64,000 nt of DNA from Asticcacaulis sp. AND118 (GTDB lineage: Bacteria; Pseudomonadota; Alphaproteobacteria; Caulobacterales; Caulobacteraceae). This document shows positions 18,507-27,850 of this stretch, in pieces. The position numbers were made by a program, and so were the translations under genes. Below the pieces are notes generated by a model. That model was not told where the DNA came from. It did not search any database and saw only the letters and a program-made list of their open reading frames with translations. How positions within the stretch are numbered: position 1 is the first letter of the stretch; each line of letters begins with the position of its first letter. The stretch lies in assembly GCF_020535245.1 (NCBI RefSeq), contig NZ_CP084910.1:534501-598500 (forward strand). The letters run 5' to 3'.

Positions 18507-19424
18507 TTAACGCAGCAGGTCGAGCAGCGACACCGACTTGAGATTGGCCACCACCTGCGCCGCCGCCTGAACGGTCAGATCCGCCTGCTCCAGCTTGGTG
18601 TAGGCTTCGGCCATATTGACCTCGGTCTTGGTGTTGATGAGGTTGGTCAGGCTGTTGCCCTGACCTTCCAGCGAGTTCAGCGTGTTCTCGACGCGGGTCT
18701 GCAGCGTGCCGTTCAGCGAGGTCTGGTCGACCATCTTGGTGTAGGCCGTGCCGAGGCGGTTGGCGAGGGCCTGAAGCTCGGTCTGCTGGGCCTCGGTCAT
18801 CTGGCCCTGCATGGGCGCGTTGGCGTCGATAAAGGCCTTGATGTCGCGGAAGACGGCCACGCCTTCGGCCCCGATATCGCTGGCCAGCATACCGGTCTGC
18901 AGGGTGGTGGTGCCGTCGATCTTCGACGCCTTCTTCACCGTGCCGTTGTTGAAGGTGTCGGCGGCCGGCGTGGTGGCCAGGTCCGTCAGGTTGTTGGCCG
19001 CCAGCGGCGAGTCGGTCTCGTTGCCGCCGCCGAACAGATAGGTGCCCTGATGCTTGTAGTTCAGGCCGTCGGCAAAGGCCATGTAGCTGGATTGCAGCAC
19101 GGTGGTCAGGCCGTCGAGCGTCTGGCTGGCTATGGCGTCCATCAGGCCGTCCTTGCCGGTCGCCAGACCTTCGCCGGCGCGTTCGAGGGCGACGTTCTGG
19201 CTATCGAGGCGGTCGGAGACGCTCTGCGCCACCTGGGTGTAGCCGTTGACGCGTTCCAGCGACGACTGATAGGCGGCGATGACTTCCGCGCCGCGGCCGT
19301 AGCCGCCGAAATCGGTGGCGACCTTGCGCGTCGAGACCTGATTATTGGCCTCGTCCTTGCGGATCTGGGCCTGCATGAGGTTCGAGAGGGCGTTGCCCCA
19401 CATCTGACCGGTTGAGATACGCAT
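18507..19424 (-). CDS. flgL: Flagellar hook-filament junction protein FlgL
   Basis: 305 residues. The N-terminus MRISTGQMWGNALSNLMQAQ and the C-terminal coiled segment (TEVNMAEAYTKLEQADLTVQ, then AAAQVVANLKSVSLLDLLR) are the flagellin-like ends that FlgL uses to join the hook to the filament. The middle is a variable domain with LNYKHQGTYLFGG. It is exported by the flagellar type III apparatus without a cleaved signal. It lies 12 bases after flgK on the same strand, so they form an operon read from the 21.6 kb control region. Confidence 0.94.
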   Translation of the reverse strand: MRISTGQMWGNALSNLMQAQIRKDEANNQVSTRKVATDFGGYGRGAEVIAAYQSSLERVNGYTQVAQSVSDRLDSQNVALERAGEGLATGKDGLMDAIASQTLDGLTTVLQSSYMAFADGLNYKHQGTYLFGGGNETDSPLAANNLTDLATTPAADTFNNGTVKKASKIDGTTTLQTGMLASDIGAEGVAVFRDIKAFIDANAPMQGQMTEAQQTELQALANRLGTAYTKMVDQTSLNGTLQTRVENTLNSLEGQGNSLTNLINTKTEVNMAEAYTKLEQADLTVQAAAQVVANLKSVSLLDLLR

Positions 19425-19436
19425 CTTTTTCTAGCC

Positions 19437-21554
19437 TCAGAACATGTTGAGCAGGACGTCGTACATCTCGTTCGCGGCCTGGATGAGGCGCGAGGATGCC
19501 GAATAGGCCTGCTGATAGGTGGTGAGGTTGATCAGTTCCTCGTCGAGATTGACGCCTTCGGCGGCGCTGCGGCGCGATGACGCCTCGCTCGACAGGGCCG
19601 CCGCGCCGTCCATGCGCGATTTGGCCGTCGAGGCGATGGTGCCGACCTGACCGGCCAGATCGGAGCCGTAGCGCGACAGGGTCGAGACGCCGCCGTTATT
19701 ATAGCCCGCCGATTTGAAGGTGACGTTCCTGGTGGCGATGGCCGCCAGACGCTGACCGCCGCTGCCGTCGCCGGCCACCAGCGCCGGGGCGCCCGCCGCG
19801 GCGTTTAGATTCACCGTGGCGAGAGACAGGCGGTCCAGATTGTTGAGGACGGTCGGGTCGATCGTCAGATTGCCGGTGCGTTCCGCCGCCGCGCCGCCTA
19901 TGCCGAACATTTCGCTGAACGACGCGCCGGCACCGAGGCGGGCTGTGCTGTCGTCGGCGATGCCGAGGCTGTTGGCCGGGTTGCCGAAGCCCTTGAAGGT
20001 CAGTTCGCCCGTCGTGCTCAGCGAGAAGGTGCCGAAGCGGCCCAGTCCCGTCGAGGAGTCGTTCAGCGTGTTGACCAGGTCGGTCATGGTGCCGCCGGCG
20101 GGGAAGGCGATCTCCGTCGTCTGTATGCGCGAGCCTGAGCCGTTCAGGATATCGAACTTGACCGTGCCGCTGTTGAAGCCGTGCGCCGAGGTCGCCGTCA
20201 GCCCGGTGGCGTAGTCGATCGGCGTGTCGGAACGTATCAGGTCGTTCATGCCGAAGAAGTGCGAGAACCCTTTGCCGTTCTTGGCCGAGGGCGAGGTGGC
20301 GTCGTCGGCGATGGCCACGCCGTAGCTGCCCGTACCCTGCAGGCTCAGCTTGCCATTGGTGAAGTCGATCGAACCGTAACCGGTGAGGGCCGTGTCGACG
20401 CTACTTTCGAAGGTGGCGGCGGTGAAAGCGGTGGGCGCGCCGCCGTCGATCGACATCTGCATGGTGGAAAAGTCCAGTTCGACTTCGCGCGCGATCGAGC
20501 CGTCGGCATTGAACGCGACCAGGCTGGTCTTGCCGGTAAAGCCGTTCAGCGCTTCGGCCAGCGTCTGGTTCATCGCCTTGCCAGTCAGGGAGGAGGGGGC
20601 CGGAACCGAGGAAGACGCATTGTGCGCGGCGTTGAGCTGATCGGCATAGACCGACATATATTCGGACAACTGGGCGCTGACGGCGGCGGAGTCCTTGTCG
20701 CGCAGGTCCAGAAGACCGCGCAATTCGCCCGTCTTGATGTGGTCGGAAAAGTCGCGCTTTTCGCCGTTGGGGCCGGTGACGATGATCGAGTTGAAGGTCG
20801 AGGAGGCCGTGACCGGATTGGTCGGCTGATAGCTGAGGGTCGCCTGCTGGTCGCCGGCCAGCACCATGCCTGACGAGGTGCGCACCGTCACGCCGCCATT
20901 GGTGTTGGTGGTGATCTCGACATCGATCAGCTTCGACAGTTCGTCAATATAGCCGGCCTGCTTGATCTGCGCGCCGGTGGCGTCGTTGCCGCTGATGCTG
21001 GCCTGAGAGATGGTCGGGTTGAGGTCGGAAATATTCTTGATCAGGTCGTTGATCGACTTGACGGTGGTGGCGATGCGGCCGTCGGCATTGGCGCGGGCGC
21101 TCTGGATCTCGCCGGAAATACGTTTGCCTTCGTCGAAGAAGCTTTCCAGCGCCGACAGCACTTCCTGGCGCGCGGCGCTCGATGTGGGGCTTTCCGACGC
21201 CGAAGCGGCGGCCGACAGGGCCTTGTCGCCGAGGTTGAACAGGCCGTTGGCGTCGGTCAGGTCGCCGAACTGCGCCTGAATCTGATCGAACAGGTCGTGG
21301 AACACCTCGGCCTGCGACGCCGACGACGTGGCGCGCAAGGCGGCCTGCTGCAGGTACTTGTCGGCGGCGAGGCGCACCTGACCGGACATGACGCCCGCGC
21401 CCTGACCGCCCAGCACGGCGGCCTGCTGGGTGCCGATCTTGCGGATATAGCCCGGCGTGCTGACGTTCGAGATGTTGTCCGAAACGACCTTGAGCTGGCT
21501 TTGCGCCGTCATCAGGCCGGACGCGCCGATATTGAGGATGGAGTTGAGCGACAT
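19437..21554 (-). CDS. flgK: Flagellar hook-associated protein FlgK (HAP1)
   Basis: 705 residues, long for the family. The N-terminal rod/hook signature is ILNIGASGLMTAQSQLKVVSDNISNVSTPGYIRK (its core SDNISNVSTPGY), and the C-terminus has the partner helix VNLDEELINLTTYQQAYSAS followed by RLIQAANEMYDVLLNMF. The central part is an enlarged variable region rich in S, T, G and D. GGAGGG lies upstream of the ATG. It is the first gene of flgK-flgL and is divergent from fliK. Confidence 0.95.
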   Translation of the reverse strand: MSLNSILNIGASGLMTAQSQLKVVSDNISNVSTPGYIRKIGTQQAAVLGGQGAGVMSGQVRLAADKYLQQAALRATSSASQAEVFHDLFDQIQAQFGDLTDANGLFNLGDKALSAAASASESPTSSAARQEVLSALESFFDEGKRISGEIQSARANADGRIATTVKSINDLIKNISDLNPTISQASISGNDATGAQIKQAGYIDELSKLIDVEITTNTNGGVTVRTSSGMVLAGDQQATLSYQPTNPVTASSTFNSIIVTGPNGEKRDFSDHIKTGELRGLLDLRDKDSAAVSAQLSEYMSVYADQLNAAHNASSSVPAPSSLTGKAMNQTLAEALNGFTGKTSLVAFNADGSIAREVELDFSTMQMSIDGGAPTAFTAATFESSVDTALTGYGSIDFTNGKLSLQGTGSYGVAIADDATSPSAKNGKGFSHFFGMNDLIRSDTPIDYATGLTATSAHGFNSGTVKFDILNGSGSRIQTTEIAFPAGGTMTDLVNTLNDSSTGLGRFGTFSLSTTGELTFKGFGNPANSLGIADDSTARLGAGASFSEMFGIGGAAAERTGNLTIDPTVLNNLDRLSLATVNLNAAAGAPALVAGDGSGGQRLAAIATRNVTFKSAGYNNGGVSTLSRYGSDLAGQVGTIASTAKSRMDGAAALSSEASSRRSAAEGVNLDEELINLTTYQQAYSASSRLIQAANEMYDVLLNMF

Positions 21555-21581
21555 GATCAGGCCCTCCGCCCGTGCGATTCA

Positions 21582-21809
21582 GGCAAGCCTTGCCCGACCG
21601 GCGGCAAGATTTGCCGATCCGGATGCGAGGGTTTGAAAAATTTATTCATATTTTTCATTGGCTTGATATTTTCCGCGCGCGGCGTGACGAATGAACTGAA
21701 GAGAGGGTTTCAATTCTGATGCCAAGTGCGGGTGGCGGTTGCAAAAGGGGCGGTCCCCGGCAAGTTTGTTCCGGCACCGGTGCGTTTCTTCCCGGCAAAA
21801 TACGCCGGG
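21582..21809. promoter_or_regulatory. Cluster of FlbD-type (ftr-like) palindromes
   Basis: GGCAAG-C-CTTGCC (21582-21594), CGGCAA-GAT-TTGCCG (21602-21616), CCCCGGCAAGTTTGTTCCGG (about 21754-21773) and CCCGGCAAAATACGCCGGG (21791-21809). Caulobacter FlbD binds related CGGCAA-containing elements near sigma-54 promoters. Binding here is inferred. Confidence 0.6.
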
Positions 21810-21848
21810 CATTAATTATAAGCCCAATAAAATCAAATATATATAGTT

Positions 21849-21863
21849 TGGCACGGCCCTTGC
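21849..21863 (+). promoter_or_regulatory. Sigma-54 promoter of fliK-flgD-flgE
   Basis: TGGCAC-GGCCC-TTGC matches the sigma-54 consensus TGGCAC-N5-TTGC at every position. The transcript should begin near 21875, upstream of fliK. FlbD, encoded at 30.1 kb, is the expected activator. Confidence 0.9.
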
Positions 21864-21960
21864 GATCAGCTAGCGACGATTTCCGGACGCAAAAGGCGTT
21901 CGTCTGAAACGCATCCGTCCTGCCGAAGCGCGACGGGCCACAGCCAAGATTGCCCGCACC

Positions 21961-23211
21961 GTGCCCGCAGACCTGCTGCCTGTACCTTTCATGACGCCCG
22001 CCCAAGGTGCGACCGAAGCCGCGACGCCCGTTTCGGCCGTCGACGCGGCGGAGACGGCTGGCCGTTTCGGTCAGGCGCTGGCGTCGGTGCAGAAGGACGA
22101 CAGGGCCGCGCTCGACGAGACGGTGGGGACGGACGGCGATAGGCAAGAGGACGCGACGGCGAAGGCATCCGGCGAACTGAGCGCGGAGCTTCTGGCCGTT
22201 CTGCTGGGTCAGCAGACGCCACAACCGGTCACGCCGCCCGCTTCGGCGGAAACGCAGGCCGTCGAGGCTCAGGCTCTGGCGCAGGGGCAGGCCTCGCCCG
22301 CAACCGTATCAGAGGCGGCCAATCCCGCCGCCATCGCTCCGGAACTGTCGGCCGCTCTGCGCGCGGAACTGAACGGCGAGGGCGAAGAGGCGTCGGCGCA
22401 AGACCCCTTTGCCGAAGCGCTCGACACCTTCACCGGCGATGTCCGGGAGACGGCCGAAGCGAAGGCGGAGGGGCGCGCGGAGACGCGGCAGACCTCGATC
22501 GAAGACGCGCTGCAAAGCCTGTCGGGCGCGATGAAGACGGTGGACGACGCGAGCGCGACATCGCAAAACACTACTCAGGCTGCAAACCTGACGGCCACTC
22601 AGGCGACGTCCCAATCGCTGGCTCAGATGCAGGCGCAGGTCGCGCCGCCAAACGACAGCGGTCTGCGCTTCACGCCGACCCCGCCCACGGCGCAGGAGAC
22701 GGTTCACACCTATTCCCTGTCGCCGCACACGGCGGAAAACATCGCCGCCCTCAGCGCCCAGATATCGCGGCGGCTGGGCAGCAAGTCGACCAGCTTCGAC
22801 ATGGAACTGCGTCCGACCGACATGGGCAAGGTCGATGTGAAGCTGGAGATCGGCCATGACGGCAAGCTGACGGCGCATCTGCGCTTCGACAGCCCCGTGG
22901 CCGAAAGTGAATTCAAGGGCCGTCAGGACGATCTGCGCCGTCAGCTCGAACAGGCCGGCTTCCAGATGGACGACGCCTCCCTGAACTTCGCCTCATCCGA
23001 TCAAGGGCGCGGCCGTCAGTTCGCCGAAGCCGAGCCGGGCGATTTCGGAGCGCCCGTCACCGAGCCCGAAGCCGTTGCGGCCACCGACGCCCACACCCTC
23101 ATCGACGCCCAGTTGATGGCCGCGGCGTCCGCCGATCCCACCCTCTATGCCCAGATGTCCGCCGGCGGCTACGGCCAGACGCGGACCCTGTCGCTCAGCG
23201 TTCTTGTGTAA
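21961..23211 (+). CDS. fliK: Flagellar hook-length control protein FliK
   Basis: 416 residues with a long, alanine- and glutamine-rich variable N-terminal part. The Flg_hook domain at about 245-345 includes LGSKSTSFDMELRPTDMGKVDVKLEI (core ELRPTDMGKVDV) and LRRQLEQAGFQMDDASLNF. FliK measures hook length and switches export specificity. The start is uncertain: GTG 21961 has no clear ribosome site, ATG 21991 is in frame, and the frame is open from 21874, so CTG 21904 (after AAAGGCG) is possible. It is followed after 9 bases by flgD. Confidence 0.88.
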   Translation: MPADLLPVPFMTPAQGATEAATPVSAVDAAETAGRFGQALASVQKDDRAALDETVGTDGDRQEDATAKASGELSAELLAVLLGQQTPQPVTPPASAETQAVEAQALAQGQASPATVSEAANPAAIAPELSAALRAELNGEGEEASAQDPFAEALDTFTGDVRETAEAKAEGRAETRQTSIEDALQSLSGAMKTVDDASATSQNTTQAANLTATQATSQSLAQMQAQVAPPNDSGLRFTPTPPTAQETVHTYSLSPHTAENIAALSAQISRRLGSKSTSFDMELRPTDMGKVDVKLEIGHDGKLTAHLRFDSPVAESEFKGRQDDLRRQLEQAGFQMDDASLNFASSDQGRGRQFAEAEPGDFGAPVTEPEAVAATDAHTLIDAQLMAAASADPTLYAQMSAGGYGQTRTLSLSVLV

Positions 23212-23220
23212 GGAGCCGTC

Positions 23221-23898
23221 ATGGTTACGTCCACCCAGAGCACGACCAGCACGACGTCCACGACCAATACGTCGTCCTCATCGACCACCAGCGGTCTGGC
23301 CAGCACCTACGAAACGTTTCTGGGCCTGCTGACCGCCCAGATCAAAAATCAGGACCCGCTGTCGCCGATGGATTCGGCGGAATGGACCAATCAGCTCGTG
23401 CAGTATTCCAGCGTCGAGCAGCAGTTGAAGTCTAACGAATACCTTCAGGCGCTTGTCGGTCTGAGCGCCGGCAACATGGCCGGTTCGGTCAATATGATCG
23501 GCAAGACGGCCATCGCCGACATCGACACCCAGACCTTCAAGGACAAGGACCTGACCTGGCATTACGAACTGGCCGGCACCGCGTCCAAGGTCGATGTCGA
23601 GGTGCTCGATTCCGACGGCAAGACCGTCTGGAAAGGCACGTCCGACCAACTGACCAAGGGCGACAACAGCTTCACCTGGGACGGCAAGGATTCGTCCGGC
23701 AACACGGTGAAGGAGGGCAACTATACCCTCAAGGTCACCGCCACCTCGGCCAATGGCGCCACGATCGCCAACGCCGTTTCGGTTCAGCAGCGCGTCGACG
23801 GCACCGAGCTGATCGACGGCGAGATCATCCTGCGCATGGGCTATTCGCTGATTCCCATGTCCTACGTCACCGGCGTCCGGGAAACCGCCAATGCCTGA
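23221..23898 (+). CDS. flgD: Flagellar hook assembly scaffold FlgD
   Basis: 225 residues. After a serine/threonine-rich start comes the FlgD signature YETFLGLLTAQIKNQDPLSPMDSAEWTNQLVQYSSVEQQL (core AQIKNQDPLSPMDSAEW), then an Ig-like FlgD domain (WDGKDSSGNTVKEGNYTLKV, in part). FlgD caps the growing hook and is needed for FlgE polymerisation. Ribosome site AAGGAG lies 6 bases before the ATG. It lies between fliK and flgE in one operon. Confidence 0.96.
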   Translation: MVTSTQSTTSTTSTTNTSSSSTTSGLASTYETFLGLLTAQIKNQDPLSPMDSAEWTNQLVQYSSVEQQLKSNEYLQALVGLSAGNMAGSVNMIGKTAIADIDTQTFKDKDLTWHYELAGTASKVDVEVLDSDGKTVWKGTSDQLTKGDNSFTWDGKDSSGNTVKEGNYTLKVTATSANGATIANAVSVQQRVDGTELIDGEIILRMGYSLIPMSYVTGVRETANA

Positions 23899-23955
23899 AT
23901 CCTTGCCTGATCAATCCTTCCTCACATTAGTTTCGCGTTTCATGGAGCCTGAATC

Positions 23956-25374
23956 ATGGGTCTGAGTGCAGCCATGCAGGCCGGCGTGTCCGGTCTTGCC
24001 GCCAATTCCACCGCCTTGTCGGCCATCTCCAACAATATCGCCAACGTCAACACCACCGCCTATAAGCGCGTGCGCACCGACTTTCAGGCGATCGTGACGG
24101 CCTCGTCCACGCCCACCGGCTATAATGCCGGCGGCGTCACCTCGACGACGCGCCACATGATCTCAACGCTCGGTACGCTGCAAAAGGCGTCGAGCGAACT
24201 GGACCTCGGCATCGACGGGCAGGGCTTCTTCGTCACCACCCAGACCGCCGAACCGGGGGCCGAGGACGCGCGCCTGTTCACCCGCGACGGCTCCTTCTAT
24301 GCCGACGAAGACGGTTATCTGCGCAACGCCTCGAACCTGTACCTTCAGGGCTGGCCCATCGTCGCCGGCGGCGGCCCGACCCTGTCGGCGGCCGACCTCA
24401 GCCAGTTGCGCACCATCAATGTCGAAAACATTGCCGCGCAGATCGAGCCGACCTCCTATGCCCAGATCGTCGGCAACCTCAATTCCAATCAGACGGTGTC
24501 GGACCGTGCGGACGACTATGCCGCCAGCCCGACGACCCTGCCCATGGCCGCCTACGACGCCTCCGCGCCGGATACGACGACCTCGACCCGTCCGGATTAC
24601 GACATCACTATCCCCGTCTCGGACAGTCAGGGCGGCGAACGCAAGCTGACCGTCTCGCTGATCAAGCTGGAAGCCGACGCGACGGCGACCCCGCCGATCG
24701 GGGCCAATACCTGGGCCTACGAAGTCTGGTCGCCCGACGTGGTCGATCCGACCGTCACCCCCGCCACCGAAGCCTCGACCCACGGCATCGTCTCGCGCGG
24801 CCGCCTCGTCTACGGCACCGACGGCAAGCTCAGCGACGTGCAGGACCCGACGGGCGCCAGCACCGGGGCGACGCAACTCAACCTCAGCTTCAACTGGCGG
24901 ACTTCGATCGGCGTCGCGCCGCAAACCGTCGCGGTCGATTTCAACGGCGATCAGGGCGGCCTGACCCAGCTCACCTCGGCCAGCACCAGCCGCGTCGACG
25001 CCGACGGCACGCCCTTCTCAGGATTGGACAAGGTGCAGGTGTCGAAGTCCGGCCTGGTCACGGCCGTGTTCATGAACGGTTCAACCCGTGACATCGCGCA
25101 ACTGGCGCTGGCCACCTTCGTCAATGCCGACGGCCTGACGCCGGTGTCGGGCAATGCCTACACTGTCTCCAACGAGTCCGGTCCCCTGACGCTGAAGGTG
25201 CCGGGCGTGTCCGGGGCGGGTCTGCTGGGCGTCGGTACGCTGGAAGCCTCGGACGTGGACCTCTCGGAAGAGTTCACCAACCTGATCGTCACCCAGCGCG
25301 CCTACTCGGCCAATTCGCGCACCATCACAACATCGGATGAGATGTTGCAGGAGCTTCTGAATATCAAGCGCTAA
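23956..25374 (+). CDS. flgE: Flagellar hook protein FlgE
   Basis: 472 residues. The N-terminal rod/hook motif is AISNNIANVNTTAYKRVRTDF, the central domains carry LDLGIDGQGFFVT and DGSFYADEDGYLRNASNLYLQGWP (in part), and the C-terminal motif is VDLSEEFTNLIVTQRAYSAN. This is the hook subunit. It starts at ATG 23956 behind GGAG; the five bases before the ATG are GAATC, a GANTC methylation site. It closes the fliK-flgD-flgE operon. Confidence 0.96.
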   Translation: MGLSAAMQAGVSGLAANSTALSAISNNIANVNTTAYKRVRTDFQAIVTASSTPTGYNAGGVTSTTRHMISTLGTLQKASSELDLGIDGQGFFVTTQTAEPGAEDARLFTRDGSFYADEDGYLRNASNLYLQGWPIVAGGGPTLSAADLSQLRTINVENIAAQIEPTSYAQIVGNLNSNQTVSDRADDYAASPTTLPMAAYDASAPDTTTSTRPDYDITIPVSDSQGGERKLTVSLIKLEADATATPPIGANTWAYEVWSPDVVDPTVTPATEASTHGIVSRGRLVYGTDGKLSDVQDPTGASTGATQLNLSFNWRTSIGVAPQTVAVDFNGDQGGLTQLTSASTSRVDADGTPFSGLDKVQVSKSGLVTAVFMNGSTRDIAQLALATFVNADGLTPVSGNAYTVSNESGPLTLKVPGVSGAGLLGVGTLEASDVDLSEEFTNLIVTQRAYSANSRTITTSDEMLQELLNIKR

Positions 25375-25544
25375 GTATAGGGTTTGATTAACTTACAATA
25401 ACTCGCGGTTAGGCAGGGTGAATGGAAGGTTAATATCCCGAATTAACGTTATTAGTAATCTGTTTACTAAGGCAATTAAGCGGATATTAGATTCCATGCG
25501 TTATCTTCCCATCCATGGTGATGGTAAGAAAGGCGTGAAGAATC
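25375..25544 (+). promoter_or_regulatory. sciP upstream region with TTAA motifs and GANTC sites
   Basis: 170 AT-rich bases. TTAA occurs at 25388, 25430, 25443 and 25476; the best CtrA-like pair is TTAA-CTTACAA-TAAC at 25388-25402 (second half imperfect). GATTC is at 25490-25494 and GAATC at 25540-25544, touching the sciP ATG. In Caulobacter sciP is itself CtrA-controlled. Confidence 0.5.
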
Positions 25545-25826
25545 ATGCTGCAAGAACAACGCCGCGATAGCAAAGGCGAAAAATACGTGATTGGACCAAC
25601 GGGTGCCAAGTTAACCCTGAATGACCTTCCGCCTGCGGGTACGGAACGCTGGGTCATTCGCCGCAAGGCTGAAGTGGTCGCCGCCGTGCGCGGGGGGCTC
25701 CTCAGCTTTGAGGATGCCTGCGAACGCTATGGCATCACGTCCGAGGAATTCCTCGGCTGGCAGAAGTCGATCGACAGCCACGGTATGGCCGGTCTGCGCA
25801 CCACGCGCATCCAGCAGTATCGGTAG
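25545..25826 (+). CDS. sciP: SciP, small CtrA inhibitory protein (DUF1153)
   Basis: 93 residues. The whole protein matches the SciP/DUF1153 family: KYVIGPTGAKLTLNDLPP, then RWVIRRKAEVVAAVRGGLLS, EDACERYGITSEEFLGWQ and the end GLRTTRIQQYR. SciP is a helix-turn-helix protein that binds CtrA and blocks CtrA-driven transcription in swarmer cells. Its position between flgE and fliF is the same as in Caulobacter, which supports the assignment. A strong terminator follows the gene. Confidence 0.95.
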   Translation: MLQEQRRDSKGEKYVIGPTGAKLTLNDLPPAGTERWVIRRKAEVVAAVRGGLLSFEDACERYGITSEEFLGWQKSIDSHGMAGLRTTRIQQYR

Positions 25827-25870
25827 CCCTCACAGCGTTTCGTGACCGAAACGCTGTAGATTGAATAGGG

Positions 25871-25917
25871 CCAAATCCAGGCTAGGGGCGGCCCTTCGCC
25901 TGGATTTGGCTTTTTTT
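25871..25917 (+). terminator. Rho-independent terminator of sciP
   Basis: A 12-base perfect stem, CCAAATCCAGGC (25871-25882) and GCCTGGATTTGG (25898-25909), with a 15-base loop and CTTTTTTT behind it. Confidence 0.93.
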
Positions 25918-25920
25918 ACC

Positions 25921-26019
25921 AGAGCGCAATCCGATAAAGCGGGCACCACTTTTTGGAAAAATTGCGCGACCACTCAAAAACTGAGAGCGAGATGATGTTT
26001 CCACTTTAAATCATCTCGC
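25921..26019. repeat. Composite double-palindrome repeat (plus orientation)
   Basis: It begins AGAGCGCAATCCGATAAAGC, continues through CACCACTTTTTGGAAAAATTGCGCG, then GACCACTCAAAAACTGA, then a second hairpin GAGCGAGATGATG...AATCATCTCGC. The copy at 45704-45825 is its reverse complement with few changes plus about 20 extra bases. Confidence 0.9.
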
Positions 26020-26075
26020 ACCAGCGCTTCGCCGGGGCGAAGCGCCATTAAGAATTTACCCATTAACCCGATCCC

Positions 26076-26090
26076 TTAACGGCTCGTTTA
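26076..26090 (+). promoter_or_regulatory. Candidate CtrA box upstream of fliF
   Basis: TTAA-CGGCTCG-TTTA has the N7 spacing of the Caulobacter CtrA consensus with one changed base in the second half. It lies 58 bases before the fliF start. Early (class II) flagellar operons are CtrA-dependent in Caulobacter. Confidence 0.5.
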
Positions 26091-26147
26091 CGCTTCACTG
26101 GGAAATTACTGCCTAGTGACCCGAAAACGGGTCTTCAGTCGTATCTG

Positions 26148-27839
26148 GTGACAGGGTCGGTCGTGAATTTCCTCAAGCAGTTTGGTCTGAGTCGTCTGGC
26201 GGTCATCATTGGCGTATCGATCGGTCTGGCCGCTGTGCTGGCCGCCGTTGCGCTGAACATGACGGGCAAGCCGCAGGCGCTGCTCTATTCCAACCTCGAC
26301 CTCAAGGAAGCGTCGGAAATCACCGCCGCTCTGGATCAGGCCAACATCAAGTATCAGGCCAAGGGCGACGGCTCGACCCTGATGGTCGATCGCGACACGG
26401 TCGGCGAAACGCGCCTGATGCTGGCCTCGCGCGGCCTGCCGACCGCCGGCTCGGTCGGTTACGAGCTGTTCGACAAGGCTCCGGCGCTGGGCCAGACCGA
26501 ATTCGTGCAGAACCTCAACAACCAGCGCGCCTTGGAAGGCGAACTGGCGCGCACCATCGCCTCGCTGAAGGGCATCAATTCGGCGCGGGTTCATCTTGTC
26601 ATGCCCAAGCGCGAGCTGTTTCAGGAAGAGGCCGCCGCCCCGACCGCCTCGGTCGTGGTCGGTCTGAGCAACAGCGAGCTGAGCGGGGATCAGGTGCGCG
26701 CCATCCGCAATCTGGTGGCCGGTGCCGTGCCGAACCTGAAGGCCAATGCCGTGACGCTGGTCGACGACAAGAACCGCCTGCTGGCCGCGGGCGGTGAAGA
26801 CGATGCGCTTCTGGGCGCGGGCGGGGCCGAGCGCAAGAGCGAGATCGAGGAATCCTTACGCAAGCGCGTCAAGGAAATCGTCGAAGGCGTGGTCGGGCCG
26901 GGCGCGGCGCGCGTCACGGTGACGGCGGATCTGGACCTCAACTCGCTGACGCGCGAGCAGATCCAGTACGATCCGGACGGTCAGGTCGTGGTCTCGACCA
27001 AGACCAGTTCTTCGACCGACAATTCGAACGAAGGCACCGCCGACGGCACGGTCACCGCGCAGCAGAACATCCCTGGCGCTGCCCCCGATGCCGGCGCGGG
27101 CGCGACGGGCTCCAATTCCGAGACGACGGACGAACTGATCAACTATCAGAACTCCAACACCAAGACGACCGAAGTGGTCGCGCCCGGCGCCATCAAGAAG
27201 CTGGCCGTGGCGGTGGTGGTCGACGGCACCTGGACGCCCTCCGCCGACGGCAAGGCCCCCCCGGCCTATGCGCCGCGTTCGGCCGAGGACATGCAGCAGA
27301 TCGAGGAACTGGTCCGCGCCGCCATCGGCTACACGGATGTGACGGCGACCGACCCCAACGGCCGCAAGGACGAGCTGAAGGTGACCAATATCCGTTTCGC
27401 GCGCGACGCGGCGGGTCTGGGCGGCACGGCGGCGACGGCGGGCATGTTCGACTTCACCAAGGACGATATCGTGTCGGCGGTGCAGTGGCTGATCCTGCTG
27501 GTGGTGGCGCTGCTGGTGCTGTTCTTCGTCGCCCGCCCGCTGCTGAAATTCGTCAATAACGGCGCGTCCGGCGGTGCGAGCGGTATGCCGGCTCTGGCGG
27601 GTGCCAGCGGGGGCATGATCGCGGGGCCCGACGGCATGCCGGTTCCCGCAGGCGCCATGGGCGCGCTCGATTATCAGGGCGGCACCGGACTGGCGGTCGC
27701 GCCGGTCGACAGCCGCATCGACATCGCCAAGATCGAAGGCCAGGTGAAGGCGTCTTCGGTCAAGCGCGTATCGGAATTCGTGGAACGCCACCCCGATGAA
27801 TCGATTTCGATTCTGCGGTCGTGGCTGCATGACAGTTAA
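26148..27839 (+). CDS. fliF: Flagellar MS-ring protein FliF
   Basis: 563 residues. A membrane helix follows the start ([20 protein letters not shown]), then the secretin-like ring-building motifs ([48 protein letters not shown] in part), a disordered S/T/D-rich loop, a second helix ([18 protein letters not shown]) and a cytoplasmic tail with [22 protein letters not shown], which docks FliG. The GTG at 26148 or 26163 could be the start; neither has a strong ribosome site. First gene of fliF-fliG-fliH-fliN-flbD. Confidence 0.96.
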   Translation: MTGSVVNFLKQFGLSRLAVIIGVSIGLAAVLAAVALNMTGKPQALLYSNLDLKEASEITAALDQANIKYQAKGDGSTLMVDRDTVGETRLMLASRGLPTAGSVGYELFDKAPALGQTEFVQNLNNQRALEGELARTIASLKGINSARVHLVMPKRELFQEEAAAPTASVVVGLSNSELSGDQVRAIRNLVAGAVPNLKANAVTLVDDKNRLLAAGGEDDALLGAGGAERKSEIEESLRKRVKEIVEGVVGPGAARVTVTADLDLNSLTREQIQYDPDGQVVVSTKTSSSTDNSNEGTADGTVTAQQNIPGAAPDAGAGATGSNSETTDELINYQNSNTKTTEVVAPGAIKKLAVAVVVDGTWTPSADGKAPPAYAPRSAEDMQQIEELVRAAIGYTDVTATDPNGRKDELKVTNIRFARDAAGLGGTAATAGMFDFTKDDIVSAVQWLILLVVALLVLFFVARPLLKFVNNGASGGASGMPALAGASGGMIAGPDGMPVPAGAMGALDYQGGTGLAVAPVDSRIDIAKIEGQVKASSVKRVSEFVERHPDESISILRSWLHDS

Positions 27840-27850
27840 GGCGTAATCGT

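Larger units (their letters stand above)
21555..21960. promoter_or_regulatory. Divergent flgK / fliK control region
   Basis: 406 bases between two flagellar operons. It holds a perfect sigma-54 promoter facing fliK (21849-21863) and four CGGCAA/TTGCCG-like palindromes (21582-21594, 21602-21616, 21755-21772, 21791-21809) that look like FlbD (ftr) sites. No matching sigma-54 promoter towards flgK was found, although the first two palindromes are within 65 bases of its start. GATTC (GANTC) occurs at about 21576. Confidence 0.75.
25827..26147. other. sciP-fliF interval: terminator, repeat, CtrA-type boxes
   Basis: 321 bases. In order it holds a CACAGCGTTTCG/CGAAACGCTGTA palindrome (about 25833-25860), the sciP terminator (25871-25917), a composite palindromic repeat (25921-26019) and the fliF promoter space with TTAA motifs at 26048, 26063 and 26076. 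No gene is seen. Confidence 0.75.
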
